A DNA stretch of 64,000 bases from Epiperipatus broadwayi (Eukaryota > Onychophora > Udeonychophora > Euonychophora > Peripatidae), in NCBI GenBank assembly GCA_028023455.1, contig JAQFVV010000013.1, forward strand, positions 498,001 through 562,000, read 5' to 3'. The notes under the pieces are model-generated. The model made no database searches, was not told the DNA's origin, and was given only the letters and a program-made list of their open reading frames with translations. Made by a program: the position numbers and the translations under genes. Within the stretch, counting starts at the first letter, position 1. Each line of letters opens with the position of its first letter. Positions 60,411-64,000 of the stretch are shown one piece after another.

Positions 60411-60760
60411 TATAGGCTTTTTCCAATTCATGTTAAATTTCATTGATTTGCCTTTTTTACCATTTTTCAACTATGGCTAATTTTAACATTTTCTTTTATT
60501 CTTGTATAACTCATTTTATTATCTAATTTTTTTCAAAGTTCTTTAACCTTCTAGTCTTTTCCAATTTCAGTGAAAATTTATTAATTTGATTTTCTTATCC
60601 TTTTTTTTCTTTATTGCCTTTTCTATCCTCTTTTTTCATTATTGAAAAATTCATTTTAACTTATTATTTGATTTGATTTTTTCATCTTAGAGCCTTCTTC
60701 AACTCAAGTAAATGTTATTAAATTTTCTATTTTTTTTCAACTATGGATTTTTTCATCTTT
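60411..60760. repeat. degenerate pyrimidine-rich tandem repeat
   Basis: Similar words recur about every 140 bases: TTCCAATTCATGTTAAATTTC near 60422, TTCCAATTTCAGTGAAAATTT near 60561, and TTCAACTCAAGTAAATGTTAT near 60699. TTTTTCAACTATGG also recurs near 60465 and 60733. The plus strand is strongly T-rich with few purine runs. Confidence 0.5.
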
Positions 60761-60927
60761 TCCATTATTATGTATCTTAATTTATTTTATAAAATACTGC
60801 TATATAATCCTTCCAAGATATTCAAAATTCTTCCACTTTTATTGCATTGTTCTTATTCAATCTTTATAATGAAACTACATTTCCCATTTGTACTCTTTTC
60901 ATATTGCTATTTTGACAGATATTTTTA

Positions 60928-61075
60928 ATTGACTAGTAGCCTTCTTCAGAAATTTAAAAAATCTTATATAAATCTTAATAATTCTTATTTTTTTTAAAAA
61001 AAAAATCATTAGTTTGTAAGTTATAAGGAATATATATAAGATTTTTCAAATTTCTGAAGTTTTTCTAGTTAGTCA
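60928..61075. repeat. short foldback, about 44-bp arms
   Basis: ATTGACTAGTAGCCTTCTTCAG with AAATTTAAAAAATCTTATATA (60928-60970) is matched in reverse by 61032-61075 with a few differences. The loop is about 60 bases. Confidence 0.75.
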
Positions 61076-61253
61076 AACCTGTCAATAAAGTATTGTAAAA
61101 ACTGCATATTGAGAGGTGTGGTTTTATTTTTGATTCACCTTTTTAAAATTGTTCAATTTAATCTTGATGTAAAATTGTTCATTAAATGTTGTCTTGTTAT
61201 ATATTTTTATTTCTAAGGTGTTTTCCTCTTTTACTAATAACTTTTCAGTTTTC

Positions 61254-61508
61254 CTATATATATTGCTTATAATTCTTCTTTCATATACACTTCAATTCAA
61301 ACAAATTTTCTTAACAACTTCTTTATGAAGACTGCTGGACAGTCGAAACTGTAAGGAAAATAAAGAAGTTTTTAAGAGAAGAAGCATAGAGGTACTCTGA
61401 TGAGGACTGCTGGACAATCAAAACTGTAAGGAAAATAAAGAAGTTTTTAAGAAAATTTGTTTGCATTGAAGTGTATATGAAAGAAGTATTATAAGCAATA
61501 TATATATA
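61254..61508. repeat. foldback with an internal 75-bp tandem repeat
   Basis: Arms 61254-61326 and about 61435-61508 are inverted copies (TATTGCTTATAATTCTTCTT pairs with AAGAAGTATTATAAGCAATA). The centre holds two direct copies of a unit with GACTGCTGGACARTCRAAAC, at 61329 and 61404. A relative of this word (GGCTGTTAGACATCTGAAAC) lies beside the 21-kb foldback. Confidence 0.8.
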
Positions 61509-62224
61509 TATATGAAGATATGCAAAGAAATTGAAAGAGAAGAATAAGAGAATATATTTCTGATTTTCAGTTTTCTCTTAAACAAATGTCTTGATCAGTT
61601 TGACTCCATTATGAGAGGGATGAATTCAAGAGATAATGGTTTCTGTAGCTATTTGCAGCTTAAAAATCACTTTAATGAAAAGAATGCACCTATTTCGTTG
61701 TTCAAATGACACATGACCACCCAAGCAGTTTACTATACTATAAAGAATTAAAATATTTAAGATATTTTTAATACTATTCTTTTTTTTTATATTTAAAAGA
61801 TTCATAAGGCTGTTGATAAAGTTTTTTTCTTGTATCTTTTGTAATCCTTTCTGCTAATATTGATATAAGAGACCATTTTTTAAATAAAATGAAATCTGTA
61901 ATAAAAGATTTTATTTTACTTTCATTTTTTGATTGCAAATATAGATGATATATATACATATTTAAAAAGTAAAAAATAGATTTTCTTGGGTTCTCAAATT
62001 ATATATGATATTTATAAATACTTTTTATTTTTAAGTATATGCTTAATACGAATAACTAAAGCAGAATTCGATTTTTAACTATAATTTCAACTTTTAAATT
62101 ATGAAATTAATTATATGTAAAATAAAATGCAGTTTTCTTCCCTGAGAATTTTATTACTATGTTGTTTTGTAGTTGAAATAGTAGTTATTTTGATAATATA
62201 TATATATAATTTAATTGTTAGTTG
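61509..62224. other. AT-rich intergenic stretch, no gene seen
   Basis: No supported feature. Confidence 0.6.
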
Positions 62225-62440
62225 TTAGTAAAATCATGTGATGTTTAAGCGCTAGAAATGTCAAATCAAACTCTGATATCAGGAACTGATAGTTCTAGAG
62301 TTCATCACTTTAGCATAGTATTAAATGACACAGACAGTAATTTTGAGCATGTTTTATAACTATAAATGTAAGGTTTGAGCTTTAGAAGTAATGGATCAAA
62401 CTTTGACCCAGGAACCATTAGCTGTCGAGTCTACCTCTCT
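62225..62440 (+). repeat. two tandem tRNA-like units
   Basis: A unit of about 65 bases at 62236 (GTGATGTTTAAGCGCTAGAAATGTC...) recurs in diverged form at about 62370 (GTAAGGTTTGAGCTTTAGAAG...). Each has a worn A-box, and a B-box-like AAATCAAACTCTG or GGATCAAACTTTG at a tRNA-like distance. The beginning resembles the tail of the 19.2-kb and 57.3-kb repeat (TCATGTGATGTTTA). Probably SINE heads. Confidence 0.45.
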
Positions 62441-64000
62441 ATTATTCCAGTTATTTTAATTATATTATATGTATATATTTTTGACTATTTCTAAATATTA
62501 GTATTAGAATAATTTTGATAACAACATTTCTTTTTTATTTTAAAAAATAAATATAAGCATAGATATATTTACAACTGTGAAAAGGGAAGGGGAAACAAAG
62601 TAAGTGACAAAAAGATATTTGTTTCTTTCAAAATGATTTTTATTTGACCTAAGAGTGAATACAATGAAAAATCGCAAGTTATAAGTTACAAAGTGAAGAT
62701 CATTTGTCTTATCTATATTCACATATTAGTGTTAAAAGTCCTTGCTTTGGTGAGCTATGGGTAAGGAATTCTATTAGCCCTTAATTGTAGTTTTCTAAGT
62801 CTATTTAGGGGGTGTTTATTCAGGTGCTGTTTAAGCCAATTGTGGATTCCCATGGTCAGGTATGGGTCTGCTTCTTGTCTGTTTTTTGAATGTTTTTAAT
62901 TAAGTTAAAGAAGCAGTTATTATGTTCATTGGACAGTAGCGTTTGAAAATTGCCTTGCATCTAAGTTAACCAGATGGCAAAGTTTATGAATGTCACAAAT
63001 CTGATTTCCGAGAAAATGCCTTTTTTTATAACCTAAACCGAGTCTTACATAATTATAAATTAGTAAAGAAATGATGAAAGGGTAAGTCACTTGGGAGATT
63101 ATGTGAAACAGTGCTAGAAGTGACAGATCCAAATTTGGATTCATAATAATTATGAATATTAGAAGCGATGCCTTGAAGCTCTGATTCATAAATTCTTAAT
63201 TCGACTCTGTTACTCTACAACTGACTAAACCATGCAGGATGTAATTAATTGATTAATTAAAATTCAATTATTAAAACATTTTAAGCCATTTTAAAAATTT
63301 GAAGGCCTTGGATGGTAAAAGAAGGAAAATAAAAAAAAGACTAAAAATATATTATTTAACTATTTTTCAAATTTTAGTTATTGATTCAGAAAACTGATTC
63401 CTGCCAAGTATAGAGCTAGAAAAAAAACAGATTGGAAAATAATTGTCAGGTAGAAACAAAGCAGTCAGCAAAATAAATAAATCAATTACAAAGAATAATC
63501 ATAAAGTTCACTTTCCCACAAAGGTCTGTGGCCATCATATTTATAAAAGAACAATCTTACTGCATCATGGAGATAATTAAATGCTTATATCTAACTATAA
63601 AACACTATGGCAATGATAACTATAAGTTAGGAATAGTATGAAATTGCAGATAATCAAAGGCATATACTTAGACTATAAATCACTATAGTAACAAATATCA
63701 TAAATTAGGATTAATTTATTTCTGACAACTGATATCCCAAATAAGTTTTTTGTTAGAAATTTATCCCTCCTTCCTCTTGGTTAAATTTATTATGACAAAC
63801 TTTATATGTTAAAGCTAATATTGAACTTTTTAGTTTTAGCTGTCTAAAAAATCTACAGCTATGTGTATGAACATTGCCATTGTTGATTTATAGACATAAT
63901 AATGATAATAAACCTAAATATTTATTTAGATATATGCATGGTCTCTTCAAGTAACATCAATGTGCTTATTAGCAATAATATCTTTTTGTATTATCATTAT
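62441..64000. other. AT-rich intergenic stretch, no gene seen
   Basis: A few longer frames here (for example 62926-63189 on the minus strand) lack any recognisable motif and have the composition of chance AT-rich frames. Confidence 0.55.

Overview
This is a very AT-rich window (by eye roughly a quarter G+C) from a nuclear animal genome, most likely an invertebrate. The evidence is the mix of repeats: RTE-type LINEs with an apurinic-endonuclease-like domain and TGATGA-type 3' tails, tRNA-derived SINEs with target-site duplications, a hAT-like element, a long-LTR retrotransposon, and many microsatellites. There are no operons, ribosome-binding sites or dense ORFs. I cannot name the species from the sequence. 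No complete host gene is visible. Three or four short islands could be exons or exon relics (16071-16153, 23265-23359, 50733-50882, 2476-2691), all at low confidence.

Layout. 0-9 kb: AT-rich intergenic DNA with a degenerate tandem repeat built on a small hairpin (344-680), a tRNA-derived SINE (5159-5267) and two decayed LINE pieces (6600-7490). 9-22 kb: a foldback repeat (9235-10185), a tandem-repeat field and a possible Merlin/ISXO2-like transposase relic (11.2-11.9 kb), an RTE relic, a hairpin at 14 kb, a 1868-bp non-autonomous DNA transposon with 31-bp terminal repeats and a 6-bp target duplication (16531-18398), an RTE fragment split by a perfect 95-bp hairpin insertion (19251-19500), and another foldback at 21 kb. 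25-29 kb: a tandem duplication next to a nearly full-length but broken RTE LINE on the minus strand. 29952-35526: an LTR retrotransposon with 1.6-kb LTRs and only a coiled-coil Gag-like ORF. 37-42 kb: two tiny SINEs, a 645-bp near-perfect palindrome and a hAT-like element. 43-55 kb: further copies of the same palindromic family, one split by a later RTE insertion. 56-64 kb: relics, several foldbacks and SINE-like tandem units.

The most interesting theme is the density of long inverted repeats. At four loci (19.2, 39.2, 47.6-49.3 and 53.8-54.8 kb) the palindrome is followed by an unpaired tail, and the whole unit sits between 12-14-bp direct repeats. That looks like retroposition in which the new cDNA copied itself back into a hairpin, rather than cut-and-paste transposition. 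All of these are potential sources of long hairpin RNA.
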